From Adineta ricciae (Eukaryota > Rotifera > Eurotatoria > Adinetida > Adinetidae): 64,000 nucleotides of DNA. Position numbers and translations under genes: made by a program. Positions 10,712 to 22,486 of the stretch are shown one piece after another. The notes below the pieces were generated by a model. The model had not been told where the DNA came from. It did no database searches and saw only the letters and a program-made list of their open reading frames with translations. Numbering within the stretch: the stretch's first letter is position 1; each line of letters starts with the position of its first letter. The stretch covers positions 21,647 to 85,646 of the forward strand of contig CAJNOJ010000298.1 in the NCBI GenBank assembly GCA_905250025.1, given 5' to 3'.

Positions 10712-11626
10712 TTATGTTATAGACATAACTCGTGTTGTTTGCCATTGTAATTTTAACACTCGTGTCATTCTAGTTTTCAATTCTGGCAATGTCAATGCAC
10801 ATACAAACGGATATAACAGAATTACAAAATAAGTAAAGAAATTAATATAAAGATAAAAGGCACCGATGAAATAACTTGATATGCCATAAATATACCGTAT
10901 GATATACACTACTGTAAAGGGCAGTAGAATGATAACATACAAAAAAGCAATTGATAATGCTTGAATGATCATTTTGCGATGTTGCTGCCAATTAAGTGCA
11001 CGACGCATTCGACGCTTTTGCAAGAAAACACGTAGAATCAAACCACTGCTAAATACTGTAATGATAGCAATTGGAACTATTTGATGTGCGATAAAATCCC
11101 ACATGGAAAGTGTATAGTTGTCGTATAAACATGGATAAATACAAATAAGTGACCAAGGACGAAAACGGTTTTCACAAGGTGGAAAGAAATACACAACAAA
11201 ATAAAAGACAAACCAATAGAGAAGAAGTGCTATGAGAGGAACATAATGAACTAAGAACCGCTTTCTCCTTGTTGATATCCATGATTCATGAAATATCAAA
11301 ATATGCCTTTCAATCATTGCCCATGCAAAGACCATTGTATGGACAATATAAAGTGACCAATCAATGAATCCAATGAAGAGACAGAACATGTATGATCGTT
11401 GCCAATCAGTTTCATGTGTAAAATAATAAAGCATCCACGGATAAAACGTTACTTCGTCAATCAAACAAATGACGAGAAGAACGATAATGACATGATTATG
11501 AAGACCACGACGCAGAGCTCGATCGAATAGAAGATGATACAAAACAAAGATTGAACAGATTAATGATGGGACAAGAGCGGCAAGAATAACCCAAAATTTT
11601 ACCATATCCGGTAATACTACTACCAT
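10712..11626 (-). CDS. rhodopsin-like seven-TM receptor
   Basis: Intronless, 304 residues, true ATG at 11626. Seven TM segments are clear. TM1 begins near W-V-I-L-A-A-L-V-P and TM3 carries W-A-M-I-E-R-H-I-L-I-F, an E-R-H variant of the DRY box. The E2 loop has C-I-Y-P-C-L-Y. TM5 is followed by a basic loop (R-R-M-R-R-A), and TM7 ends in I-L-L-Y-P-F-V-C-A-L-T-L-P-E-L. The P-x-x-x-x-L-P-E-L end of TM7 is typical of the bdelloid orphan receptor groups. Ligand and G-protein coupling are unknown. It is not a close copy of the receptor at 8.4-9.4 kb, which has one intron. Confidence 0.8.
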   Translation of the reverse strand: MVVVLPDMVKFWVILAALVPSLICSIFVLYHLLFDRALRRGLHNHVIIVLLVICLIDEVTFYPWMLYYFTHETDWQRSYMFCLFIGFIDWSLYIVHTMVFAWAMIERHILIFHESWISTRRKRFLVHYVPLIALLLYWFVFYFVVYFFPPCENRFRPWSLICIYPCLYDNYTLSMWDFIAHQIVPIAIITVFSSGLILRVFLQKRRMRRALNWQQHRKMIIQALSIAFLYVIILLPFTVVYIIRYIYGISSYFIGAFYLYINFFTYFVILLYPFVCALTLPELKTRMTRVLKLQWQTTRVMSIT

Positions 11627-12460
11627 TGTTTCTGTCAGAAACTTTTCTTATCCTATGTTTAATATAGAAGGAAAATATGAAAATGAGTATGTGTTGAGAG
11701 GAAGGTGGAAGTTTATAATGATAAATCTTTTTCTACATCTCCTATCGGTTCACTGATAATACGGGAATTGTTTTTGTTTTATATTCAGCTGTCACTTTAT
11801 AATGAATGCCGTCTGGGCTTTTTTTTATTGACGAAACTATAGGAATATAAAGCATTAGTGTTGCAATATAAGTGCCTTTTTCTGCTCAGTCGGCTTAATC
11901 TGGCATCTTAGTTGTTCTAAGATACGTTTCACCTCACTTATCATGCCAATATGCTTCTACGACTTCGTTAATATTTTAGATTGTAAGATAATGGAACGTT
12001 TCATCATTGACGGATAAGAGAAACAGCAAAATATTTATCCACGTCATAATATACCTAAAGAACGTATATATTTTCAGATTCATAAATATGGACACCGAGT
12101 TGGTGGATCTGAATCATGTTCAAACTGATAGGACGTGTACGTGTCAGATTCAATTTCTATGCATATCTTGTCGAATGAAGCGGTGGTCAGACAAATAGCT
12201 GTTGATTAGTAAATAAGAAATTCTTCATGATACAACTACTTTATCTTCCGATAACTCAATTCAAATTCATAGAATTACTTCATGAAGTCTTTTCTTATGT
12301 TATAACATGAGTTTCCGCATCTGGGTGTTAGTACAGCGACATTACGCATGAAATGGGTGATGATATTTATGCCTCGTTTGCTTTCCAAATAAAGAGAATT
12401 TTCATTCTATTATGAAGAACGATGGTTTTATATAGGTCAAATTTATTGATGCTGTATAAC
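11627..12460. other. intergenic, no gene recognised
   Basis: AT-rich, with only a spurious 63-codon plus opening at 12007-12198. Confidence 0.4.
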
Positions 12461-13990
12461 GACGATTCAGCGGGACATCTGATTGTTTATGTTCTTCTCA
12501 GCTTTCCCAATAGCAGAATACGCACGTGTTTTATTGAAATAGCATCTGATTAGCCAACAGATCATGGGAATAATGCAAATTTGGAAGATAGGAAAAGTAA
12601 AACCAAATAACTCGATGACAGCTATAGTGAATAAGATATTATGAAAAGCCATTTCGTCTTCTTGAACAATTGAGTATTGTCGATTAAGAATAAAAAAAAC
12701 TGTGTTTCACTCAAATCAATCGTCAGAGAAACATATATGAACAGAAGTAGCTCATATTCACCTAGCAAATCTTAGAGAAATTCATCCGACATTCCTTTAG
12801 TTGTAATAGTATAGAAATGAACAGGCCAAAATATAGAAGCAGAATCTCATGAGAACCGGATTTCAATGTAATCTTTACATCAGAACATGTTTGTTCGCTG
12901 AGTAGTCTTGTACTAAATTTAGCGTTACGTATATCTTTGTCATATGTCATCGGACGAGGTTTCGATTGGATAACAATGAACGTAGGTGCCGCGCTACAAG
13001 AAAAATAGCGACGATGATCATAACTAATGCATAGAACAATAGTAAACTCTCAATCCACATTTTTCCTTGACCAATTAAGTCTTTTGTTCTGGAGATTTTG
13101 TATTACTAATAAATAATGTTGCATACTTTTCGGAAGTCACCGAAATACTCCTGCCAAAGTTATTACAAACATAATAATGGAGAGACAAATATACATTGTA
13201 CAGAGCCGGTATGTAATCGTAACATGGTCCAATCGATGTTACCTGTTTAAATATTCCAGCAAAACGGACACGCGACATATTGGCATCTGTAGAAAAGTGT
13301 CAGAATACTATTGAACTTCAATCGTACGGCTGTTGTGTACATACCTGGTGGTTTGAATGGGACCGGTGTTCGAGGTGTAAAGTCGAATAAATGTTGGTCA
13401 TTGTTCCGAAGATGTGTCCAAAGTTTGTTGGCTGTTCTAAAGATGAACTTATCACAAAACGTGTTGAACACAAGCATTTGAGCTGAATGGACTAGAACAG
13501 CAAACGAAGTACTATCAAGTCAAACAACTGATGTACCGAACATGCCATCTGTTATTCAAGATATATTCGAATTAGCAAGCTTCACAATAACATTAGTCGC
13601 TGTTCTCAATAGAGATCTTCGTAAAACAAGGTTGTACATTGGAATACCAACAAGTATTTGATTTTGAAGATTGACACTAATCACAATATCATTACGAATC
13701 AATGTAAGATTGAAACAGTCAACAAAATGCCAATGTTCGATTCATATTTTCACCTGTATATATAAAGAACGAAGAGTTTCCTGGTGACACAACAATATTT
13801 TGTACATAATCATCTGAATTTCGATCATTTGTATGACAACGTTATAAGGTTGTTAATGATGAGATCGAAAATGTATTGAAACCAATGAAAAATTGTCGAA
13901 GATCATTCCGTACAATAGCCGTGAATAAATTCTCATTAATATTCATTCGATTCTCAAAAATATCGAACTCATTCACATCTATTTTAATAA
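12461..13990 (-). pseudogene. decayed multi-exon gene, family unknown
   Basis: Minus-strand reading gives a chain of protein-like blocks interrupted by stops and frame changes. Examples are DVNEFDIFENRMNINENLF (about 13980-13925), NSDDYVQNIVVSPGNSSFF (about 13830-13770), LIRNDIVISVNLQNQILVG (about 13710-13650), a Cys-containing block S-I-G-P-C-Y-D-Y (about 13230), and two strongly hydrophobic segments near 12800 and 12600. Extracellular-type sequence with two flanking hydrophobic segments suggests a membrane receptor or channel, but I cannot assign the family. No continuous coding path could be built, so I call it decayed rather than expressed. Confidence 0.4.
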
Positions 13991-14723
13991 TCAATATAAT
14001 GAAGAATATTTCAAGCATTGTAAATCTTTTTCTATTTGAAATAACATGTAGAAATGAATATGTTAAATGATGCTCTAGTTTACATAAGCGTAAATCATTT
14101 CAAGGTGTATAATTATCCAATTGATTCGCAATTTAATCATAAATACGTTAGTTCTATCTAATATCAAAATAAAGTCAGATAATTCATCGAATCCTCATTT
14201 TTTTTTTGCAAATTATCCATTAGAGATGCTGATGGAAACATCGTAGGTACGATAAGTATCCCCAAAACATTATTTTATAAGAGAGCGTATAATTTCCAGT
14301 ACACATTTTCCTGCGAGAGATTTTGAAGTTGATCGTCTAACAAAAATGAAGGAGAACTTTCTGTAAAATTTTGCATTGGAAAGAAGAAGATTTACAACGA
14401 TCTGTTCTCTTTATCGGATCGTAAAAACACATTAGGTGCTCGATGATGAGATCGGCTTCATAATGCACATTGATATTTATCATCATCAGCGGAAATCAGT
14501 ATTTTGGAGAAACTCGTTAATAACAATAAATTCCACCTTTCCTTCAAATAAACGGAAAGATTCTATGCGTTTGTTCACCCTCTGAGTATACGACAAAACA
14601 GCAAGGAGAAAGATTTTCTTTGTTTGTGTAATTGAAGGAAAAGAAAAGAGAAAAAAAAACCGTTTGATATAACTCGTTGATTTCCATGACAATGTTCTAA
14701 TTTTCTTTCAATATTGTTTTGCA
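13991..14723. other. intergenic, upstream of the TIR gene
   Basis: AT-rich, no coding signal. The 5' region of the plus-strand TIR/SAM gene must lie here. Confidence 0.4.
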
Positions 14724-17224
14724 ATGGGTGGTTGTGCAACCCGTCGTTCAGCAGTTGAAATTTATCCAATTCATCGTCGTATTTCGATTATCTCAAATGA
14801 ATCGAAAAATGAAAAGATGTCAATCGATACAAAAAACATCGTTGAGTTATTTGATCAACTTACTGGAGATATAAAAAACTTTCGTATTCGTTTAAATGAA
14901 AATCATATTCAAATCAATGAATTAATTCATATGGATCTACTAAATCATAAGTTAATATTCTTATTGAAAGAAACTCTTCTGAATATTTTAATAAAATGGA
15001 CATCATTTTCATTAACTGACGATGAAATGAATCTTTTTCGAAATATTTCCATGTTTTTCTTTGAAATCAGTCAATGTTTTAATCGGCACACACCAATGAA
15101 TGTTTATCAAAGTTTTTTATCCACGATGCCATTTATTGATTTGCTCAATGAATGTCTAATCAAAATGTTATTAAATGGCAAGCATTTCGATGATAAACAT
15201 AATTTGAAAAGTTTCACTTATCTTCTGAATACGTTTCGAAATTTTCAAACAAATTCAAGTCATTCAATCGATGAAATTCCTTCATTATTTCCGCTGATTC
15301 TATCAGTTAATAATCTTCTTCGTTCGAATTACTATTTCGAAACATTTCTTCACTTATCATCCGATATATCCGAACTGACCGAATTCGAAGATTTCATTTT
15401 AGACAAATGTTCAATGTTCATCATTTCTTACAAAGGTAAATCTTCGACGGAGGTTCACGACGATCTACTTGAACAAACATTTGATCAATACATTCAAATC
15501 TTCGAACATTTTCTACCTCATATTCAATCCTGGTCAACATCATTCATTCTTATTTTCACACATATGGTCGATATCATGATCAATGCATCAACCACAACAC
15601 AAACTCATATCTTTCAACAACCGAAACTCATTGATTATGCTTTAGTCATCGTTAGCAATGATCAACTTTGTTCAAATTTGGATTCTTTCACTCTTACGCC
15701 GCAGATCTGTTTGATGAATTCGATTCTAACAGGTTTACATAATATGATTTATGAGCCGAAACTTTTAGCAATGTTAAAACGGAAAACCATGACTAAGATT
15801 TTCTTGAAGATCGCAAATACCGCGTCATACGATCGCATACAAATTCATTCATATTTGATTTTAGCCGGAATTTTAAGTGAAGATGAAATACAAAAATTGA
15901 ACAATGCTAAAGAAATTACGAAAATTTTCTACAAATATTTACGTAAAGCGATCAAATCAGAAGAGAAAACGTTCAAAGGTGTGACGGTAATGGCAATACT
16001 TTCAGGATTGAAGACACTTGTTCAACATGAAGAAATTAAAGAAGCAATTCGAAATGAGGATCAAGAGTTGCAATTACTTTCCGAAATGGTTTTTACGAGT
16101 AATGAACAAGAATTAACTGAAGTCTTGAGCATTTTGTGGACATTATCATTTAATGAAAATGTCGCATTGATTATCCGAAAGAATCAGCGATTAATCAATC
16201 AAATTCGAATGTTAGCTACGAGATCAAACAGGTAAGTGATCGAACAAGCTCAAGTTTTCAACCAAGTTCATCTTTTAGTGAATCGATAAAAATGAACAAT
16301 ATCATTTGCAGTGCAGCTGAAGGAATTTTATGGCAAGTTGAAGATGAAGTTACTCTTCTCGAATGTAAAAAAGAAGTTCAAGATGATCAACTTCATCATA
16401 GTTCAATACCCGAATTATCACTAAGAAAGAAAAAATACGATATAATGATTAGTTATTCTCACGATGACAAACAAATTTGTCATAGAATCGCTGATTCTCT
16501 TGTTAATGATGGATTTCTTGTTTGGATTGATAAAAATAACATCACCGGTTCCACAGCCGTTGCAATTGCCGATGGAATTGAAAATAGTGAAATAGTTTTA
16601 ATCGGAATGACTTTTAGTTATAAAATAAGTCCATGGTGTCAAAGAGAAAGTAATTATGCATTTCAAAGACAAGCGAAGATCATTCCATTGAAACTACCGC
16701 CTTCATATACTCCCGATGGATGGCTTGGATTACTCTTAACTAATTTGAAATATATCAACTTTGTTAAATTAGATTTCGATATCGCCTATGAACAATTGAA
16801 ACGAGAAATTGAATCATGTAAACAACAAATAAATGTTTCTCATGTCAATGCACCAAATGTGACAGTTATTCAGGCAATGATCGACTCTAAACAAGGAGAA
16901 TATGTTTATCCACCTGAATCGAATGGTTTGTACAAAGCAATTCCAATGGAAAATTGGACTAGTGAAAATGTGAAGGATTTTCTGAATGATAAAAAGTTGT
17001 ATCCGTTTAATTTACTCTGTAAAGATATGAATGGTTCGGCACTCATCCAATTATACAAATTATCAAATGAAAATTCAACATTAGCTTTTGAATCTTTACA
17101 GAAACAACTATCGAATCAATTTAATCATCATCATTTATCTCCAATTGATTATTCAAGATTTATCGGTGAAATAAAATCATTCAATGCACCGTCAACACAA
17201 TCACATCTTTGTGTAGTTATGTGA
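14724..17224 (+). CDS. helical-repeat/TIR/SAM protein with N-myristoyl and C-prenyl signals
   Basis: Two exons, 14724-16231 and 16312-17224 (80-nt GT-AG intron), join in phase to 806 residues. Residues about 30-500 are all-helical with armadillo/HEAT-like spacing. The TIR domain (about 544-680) starts K-Y-D-I-M-I-S-Y-S and has W-C-Q-R-E-S, whose Glu (E615) matches the catalytic Glu of NAD-cleaving TIR domains such as SARM1. A SAM domain (about 714-790) starts M-E-N-W-T-S-E-N-V. Compared with SARM1 (ARM-SAM-SAM-TIR), the TIR and SAM order is swapped. The N-terminus M-G-G-C is a myristoylation plus palmitoylation type signal, and the C-terminus C-V-V-M is a CaaX box of the farnesyl type. A membrane-tethered NADase-like innate-immune or cell-death adaptor is inferred. 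Confidence 0.85.
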
Positions 17225-17974
17225 TTAATTATGTGAAGTGTGTGTCATATCGAGATTATAACTACGAAAATCTTTTTCTTTCAATTGAAAATAAAAAATA
17301 CTAGTTTTACGAGCGACAGATCTTGGGTGAGAATATGAGTATAAGTCCGTTTCATTCTCAAGATATTCATCTGACTATTGTTAGAACAATAAATGTTTCC
17401 CAACGTTTTCTCATAATTAGAAACTGAAATATTCAGTGGTTTTTAATTTTCTTTTGATGCCAATCACAAATGAATTCAGTTATTGTTCCTCATTTTTCTT
17501 AATCTACTTGACTTAAATTAGAAATTATTTCAAAGTCTTTCTTTTATTTTTCTAGTCTACGTACTACTATAACAAAAAGTTCTAAGTTTGTACAAAGTTT
17601 ACTGAAATGATTAGTAATTGTCCAAAATATTTTCAGGTAAATTATATTGCGAATATTATTATAATCTTTCCAAAGATCACCTATATTTTATTCTTCTTTA
17701 TGAGAGTTGAAATATACGCGCAAGAAAAATCTATTCCGATTATACTGTAACGATGAAAAAAAAACGAGCATCAGCTTATAATGGGTAGGAAGACAAAAAA
17801 AACTTGCTTTATGTTCTCGTTACCTAACTGTCGATGACTCGTTTCATATGATAGAACGAGAAGAAAAAAAATCCTTCGTTTTTACTGTTTGCATTGAAAC
17901 AAGGCCGTGAAAAAAGAGGAATATCGACATCATATAGAGTCTCTGTTTACCATGTGTGAAAGTTACTTTTAACA
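17225..17974. other. intergenic, no gene recognised
   Basis: AT-rich; no coding signal. Polyadenylation-like AATAAA near 17291. Confidence 0.4.
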
Positions 17975-18872
17975 ATGCTTCCCAACAGAAAAAACCAATC
18001 CAACTGTTTATCTCGATGGTGGAATCAAAACTACCATCATCAAAAACGTCTCGAATCATTTCTTGAACATGCACTTTTTCATCTTTTTATCATCATACTA
18101 GTCGTTGCAGAATGTGCATCTGTTATAACCGAAATTCTTCTTTATAGTGTTAAACGTCAGTATGAATGTCACAATCCTCAGTATTCTTATTCAAGGGCTG
18201 ATATAGAGAAGAAAACGCATCATCTTGACCATGGAATTGAAATATGTCACTATGTGTCATTGAGCATCTTATCGATATTTATGATCGAATTGCTTTCAAA
18301 AATATATGCACTCGGTTTTCATTACTGGAATTGCAAAGAAAATCATAAATTAGATTATTTTGATGCATTTTTGGCAGTTGTTTCATTTTCAACAGAAGTT
18401 TATTTTCTGATTGTTGACAAAGAATCTATTATTGCGCACTCAGCTGCTCTTATTGTGATACTTCGTTTGTGGCATCTTTTAAGAATTGCTAACGGTTTGT
18501 GAATATTTAAGTATTATCTATACTAAGCGAGAAAGATTTTATGTTTCAGCTGTAGCGCGATGTCTTCAGAAAGGTGAAGAATTTAAAACAATTCGTCGAC
18601 AACGTCGTTTGTCAAAAACTTCGGAGACCTTACTCATTCCGTCAAGTATTCAAGCAATACTTGATTTAATGCAAGAAAAAACTGAATGTTTACGACGTGA
18701 TATTAGTGTGGAACAATCGTTAGTAGATCGTTGTGAGTTTATTGATCAAAAATGTCAAGATGCTTTTGACAATTATTATGGTGATGAGACAAAACTTGTT
18801 GAAGAAATTCAAAAGCTCCATCTGATTACTAGACGAACACAATTAAAACAAACAAACGAAACCAACATTTGA
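17975..18872 (+). CDS. HVCN1: Hv1-type voltage-gated proton channel
   Basis: Two exons, 17975-18494 and 18550-18872 (55-nt GT-AG intron), give 280 residues. The four TM segments are an isolated voltage-sensor domain without a pore domain, followed by a C-terminal coiled coil (about 205-270) expected to dimerise the channel. Aligned to human Hv1 from memory: S1 has E46 at the selectivity Asp112 position; S2 has H92, E105 and K109 (human H140, E153, K157); S3 has D130 and E141 (D174, D185). H155 sits near the human H193 position. S4 reads R164-L-W-H167-L-L-R170-I-A-N173. The second S4 gating arginine is therefore His. Role: voltage- and pH-gated H+ efflux at the plasma or phagosome membrane. 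Confidence 0.85.
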
Positions 18873-19453
18873 ATTTATATGACAGTATACTTCGCAGGAT
18901 TCGCTAATAGATTCTTAGAAAGCGATTTGCATATCGGGCGTATGGAACGTAGACAGTATGTGATCATCATGCAGAGACAAGACGAATAAAAATAGTTTTA
19001 CTCCATTATAATTATTTAAACATCAAGTTAGAAGATACAGAATTTAATCCAGAATTGGTATGCTTGTTGACAAAACCTCTATAGAGTGAAATTTCGTGAT
19101 ATTGGAACCTGTCGAATGCCTTCCGTCGCACTGTATGGACAAGAGTCGAAGGAATTTGTATTGTATAGTCTGAATATTCCAACAAAGAGTCTTTTTATAA
19201 ATTGAAAGCAAAGACTTTTTCACAGTTTACACGAGAGCTGCGCAAAGGCTCCTATAGTAAATCATTGGTTAAATCGTGTGCTTCTTTTCATAAACTTTGA
19301 ACTGGATATCGATAGACCATTATATCATCATTTGTACCATACTTTTAGGCATAGTGTGATGACTGCGCTTAACCCTTTCCGCCATCGTGAGCTTATGCCT
19401 CCATCATAGTCAGTATGTAAAACGAAACAGCTGTCGGTATTTTAAAGCACAAA
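18873..19453. other. intergenic, upstream of the TPR-ART gene
   Basis: No coding signal. AATAAA near 18986. The sequence becomes less AT-rich towards 19400, where the next gene starts. Confidence 0.4.
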
Positions 19454-22219
19454 ATGTGTCATGCTTTTTTTCCAATTCCAAGCAGAATCTCAGCTCGAAG
19501 CAAAATAAAAAGAAATAAGCTTTTATCTTTCTCAATTGTGTTTCAAATGTGCTTGGCTGCCGATTTTCTCTCGTGTGCATTCGATTATACTAGTGCAAAG
19601 TTTATCACATACAGTGAAATTCCAGAAAATCAATCGTACTTGAACTGGACAACGCTAATGCGATACCGATCTGATGTTGAAGACAACGAAATTCCAGTAA
19701 TCGAGTCCACTGAACAGCAACTGACCACACTGGATAACGATGATATGAGATTCGTCAATAGAGAAAGTATTGCTTTGATATGGTGTGATGTCCAAGTAGA
19801 CGAACGAAATGAAGCGTTTGTTAATGATGTTCAGCAAACGAAAGCAATTCTTCGTGAACTAAATGATTTCGTTCATTTTTGCTCCAACGAAACTGACTGC
19901 GTCGCTCACGTCAAGACATTTAAGACTGAAACAATCATTTTGATCATATCCGGCTCATATGCATCGGAAAAACTACTCGATGACATGCACACGCTTCGAC
20001 ATGTAGATACTATTTTCATCTTTTATATGGAAAAGAGCAAATACGAAGCGTCGCCCGTATTGCAGAACCCAAAGTATACCAAGATTGGAGGTATCTTCGA
20101 TGAGCAAGAAAGTTTAAAACGAAACATCATCAAAGCAGTGCGAGCAATTGAAAGGCAATCAGCCATTTTTGCACTCTACGATTCAAAGAAACAGAAAACA
20201 GCGCGTAATATCGATCGTGAGAATGGTTCATTTCTATGGCTACAGCTGATCAAGGAAGTGATTCAACAAATGTCTATTACCATTGAGACACCCGGAAGTG
20301 CTAACGTAAGAGATTCTACTAGCAAGCAGGAAATGCTCAACATATGTCGTGCTTATTATCGAGGTAATAAGCGAGAGATGAAAAATATCGATGAATTTGA
20401 GCAAACATACACGGCTAACCAGGCGATTCACTGGTATACGAGAAACAGTTTCATTTTCAAATTAATCAACAAAGCACTCCGCACGGAAGATGTGGAAGCG
20501 CTTTACAATTACCGTTTCTACGTGGTCGATCTATGTGCTTGTTTGGCAGAAAACTGTGACTTGTTACGCGAGTATGCTTGTTCATCACCAAGTGATAAGC
20601 TGAAACTATATTCGGGCCGCAAGCTGTCTCGAGAGGAGATTCAACGCTTGAAGGATAGCGAAGGACAACTGATCTCCATGAACGCGTTTTTTTCTACAAG
20701 CCGTAATAAGAACGTAGCTGAAGTGTTTGCTGGCATCGGCAACGTTAGCGTTGCATTGCAAGAGCTAGAATCAGTCATTTTCGAAATCGAGGTCGACTTA
20801 GTCAGTGACCAACATGTTGTACTAGCAGACATATCTTTCTACAGCGCATTCAAAGACGAAGAAGAAATTTTATTCGATCTGGCAACGGTATTCGAGATTG
20901 AGGCAATGACTTGCATAGATACTGATGTTCCCTCTGACAGAGTATGGACGTGTCGTATGAAAACGTCCAGCAGGAGCAGCGTAGTTGCTCAAGATTATAT
21001 TCAGTTTCAACGGGAACAGATAAAAAAACACAACGATATTGTTATAGTTTTCGGATCTCTCCTGTACGATATGGGTGCATGGAGCAAAGCCAAAGCATAT
21101 TGTCAAAGATTGCTAAGTCAGATGCCGTGTAACGCCCATGTTCTCTTCGAGCTCGGCCGGGCTCACTATGGATTATGCGAATTTGAACAAGCACTTGAAT
21201 GCTTTGCACAAGCCTTCACTCTTTCAATGGCCGATAAACCGCCCAGCTTGGCCCATGCTGCAACGATACAATGCTATATAGGGCATGTCCGACGTCTTCA
21301 ATCTACCTACCATTCAGCGTTGATTAGCTATGAAGATTCTTTGGAGAAATACAAGCAAGCAGGTATGGATAATCAAGTACCTATTGCTAATGTATTAAGC
21401 GGCATTGGATGTGTGCACGATAACCTTGGTGACAGTGCTCTTGCACTGCAATACTTTCGTGAGGCGTTTGAGATTACCATACAATTAACACCTGCCGACC
21501 ATCAAGATGTCATTGTATGTTACGCACGAATCTCGCTTGCTCTATCACATATGGGTGAATATGATGAAGCCCTGCGCTCAGCAGAAATAGCATTAGACAT
21601 CGGTAAACGCATACTACCAAAGAAGAGCGCTACGTTCAGTACTATACTCAACAACATTGGCAAGCTTTTATATAAAAAAGGCGACTACAAACAAGCTCTA
21701 GCACGACATCTCGAAGATCTTGACATAGATCGCGACGTATTGACACACGGAAACATGTACGATTTAGCCATTCGCTATAACAACATTGGCAAAATCTTCT
21801 ATCGAACAGGGAAATATAGCGAGGCTTACGAACAGTATGAAAAAGCATTAATCATCCACCAGAAAACACTTCCAAATGATCACGTCTATATCGCATATAC
21901 GCTGAAAAACATGGGCGAATTATTCTTGGCTCAAGATAAACTTGACCAATCAACCGATTATCTTCATCATGCATTGGAAATGTACGAACGTATCTTTTCT
22001 GATAATCTTCTGCATCCAGAAAAAGCCAAGTGCATATATCTGATTGGTCAACTGTACGAGGCACGTCTTGATCACCAAACGGCCATTTCCTTCTATCGTC
22101 AAGCTCATAGCATATGGAAATCAGTATTGGTGGCTCAACATCCTGACTTGACTTTAAGTCCCAGAAAAATGTCTCAACTTTTCTGGAAACTACTTCGTCG
22201 ATCGATAAGACAGAAATGA
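19454..22219 (+). CDS. ADP-ribosyltransferase fused to kinesin-light-chain-type TPRs
   Basis: Intronless, 921 residues, noticeably less AT-rich than its neighbours. Order: variable N-terminus; conserved alpha/beta region (about 110-270) seen in rotifer TPR-ART proteins; ART fold (about 300-490); then TPRs to the end (about 525-910), with repeating A-x-x-Y-N-N-I-G-K and Y-x-x-A-L units. ART landmarks: L-Y-S387-G-R-K-L-S, F-F-S414-T-S and D-E469-E-E471-I. The canonical Y-R-G arginine position holds Ser387, with an Arg two residues later (R389), so the R-S-E triad is atypical. TPRs should recruit protein partners. The start could be a downstream ATG because the first about 80 residues look unconserved. 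Confidence 0.85.
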   Translation: MCHAFFPIPSRISARSKIKRNKLLSFSIVFQMCLAADFLSCAFDYTSAKFITYSEIPENQSYLNWTTLMRYRSDVEDNEIPVIESTEQQLTTLDNDDMRFVNRESIALIWCDVQVDERNEAFVNDVQQTKAILRELNDFVHFCSNETDCVAHVKTFKTETIILIISGSYASEKLLDDMHTLRHVDTIFIFYMEKSKYEASPVLQNPKYTKIGGIFDEQESLKRNIIKAVRAIERQSAIFALYDSKKQKTARNIDRENGSFLWLQLIKEVIQQMSITIETPGSANVRDSTSKQEMLNICRAYYRGNKREMKNIDEFEQTYTANQAIHWYTRNSFIFKLINKALRTEDVEALYNYRFYVVDLCACLAENCDLLREYACSSPSDKLKLYSGRKLSREEIQRLKDSEGQLISMNAFFSTSRNKNVAEVFAGIGNVSVALQELESVIFEIEVDLVSDQHVVLADISFYSAFKDEEEILFDLATVFEIEAMTCIDTDVPSDRVWTCRMKTSSRSSVVAQDYIQFQREQIKKHNDIVIVFGSLLYDMGAWSKAKAYCQRLLSQMPCNAHVLFELGRAHYGLCEFEQALECFAQAFTLSMADKPPSLAHAATIQCYIGHVRRLQSTYHSALISYEDSLEKYKQAGMDNQVPIANVLSGIGCVHDNLGDSALALQYFREAFEITIQLTPADHQDVIVCYARISLALSHMGEYDEALRSAEIALDIGKRILPKKSATFSTILNNIGKLLYKKGDYKQALARHLEDLDIDRDVLTHGNMYDLAIRYNNIGKIFYRTGKYSEAYEQYEKALIIHQKTLPNDHVYIAYTLKNMGELFLAQDKLDQSTDYLHHALEMYERIFSDNLLHPEKAKCIYLIGQLYEARLDHQTAISFYRQAHSIWKSVLVAQHPDLTLSPRKMSQLFWKLLRRSIRQK

Positions 22220-22486
22220 CGTTGCATGGCAGTTTAAACATTAAAAAAATTGATTCTACAAGACTTTCTTCATGTTCGACTACATTTATTCATATTTCAC
22301 GATGAAAAATAAAAGCAAAAAAATTCCAAAATATGACTTCATCGTTCTTATCGTAGCAACTAAATATTAGTTGTTTTATTCTTCTTTGTTACGTCAAATT
22401 ACCTCATTCGTTGACGAAACACGTGTGTGAGTCATAAAGAATATATAAAAACATGTTTTTTTCATTTTATTTTATTACAGCTGTAA

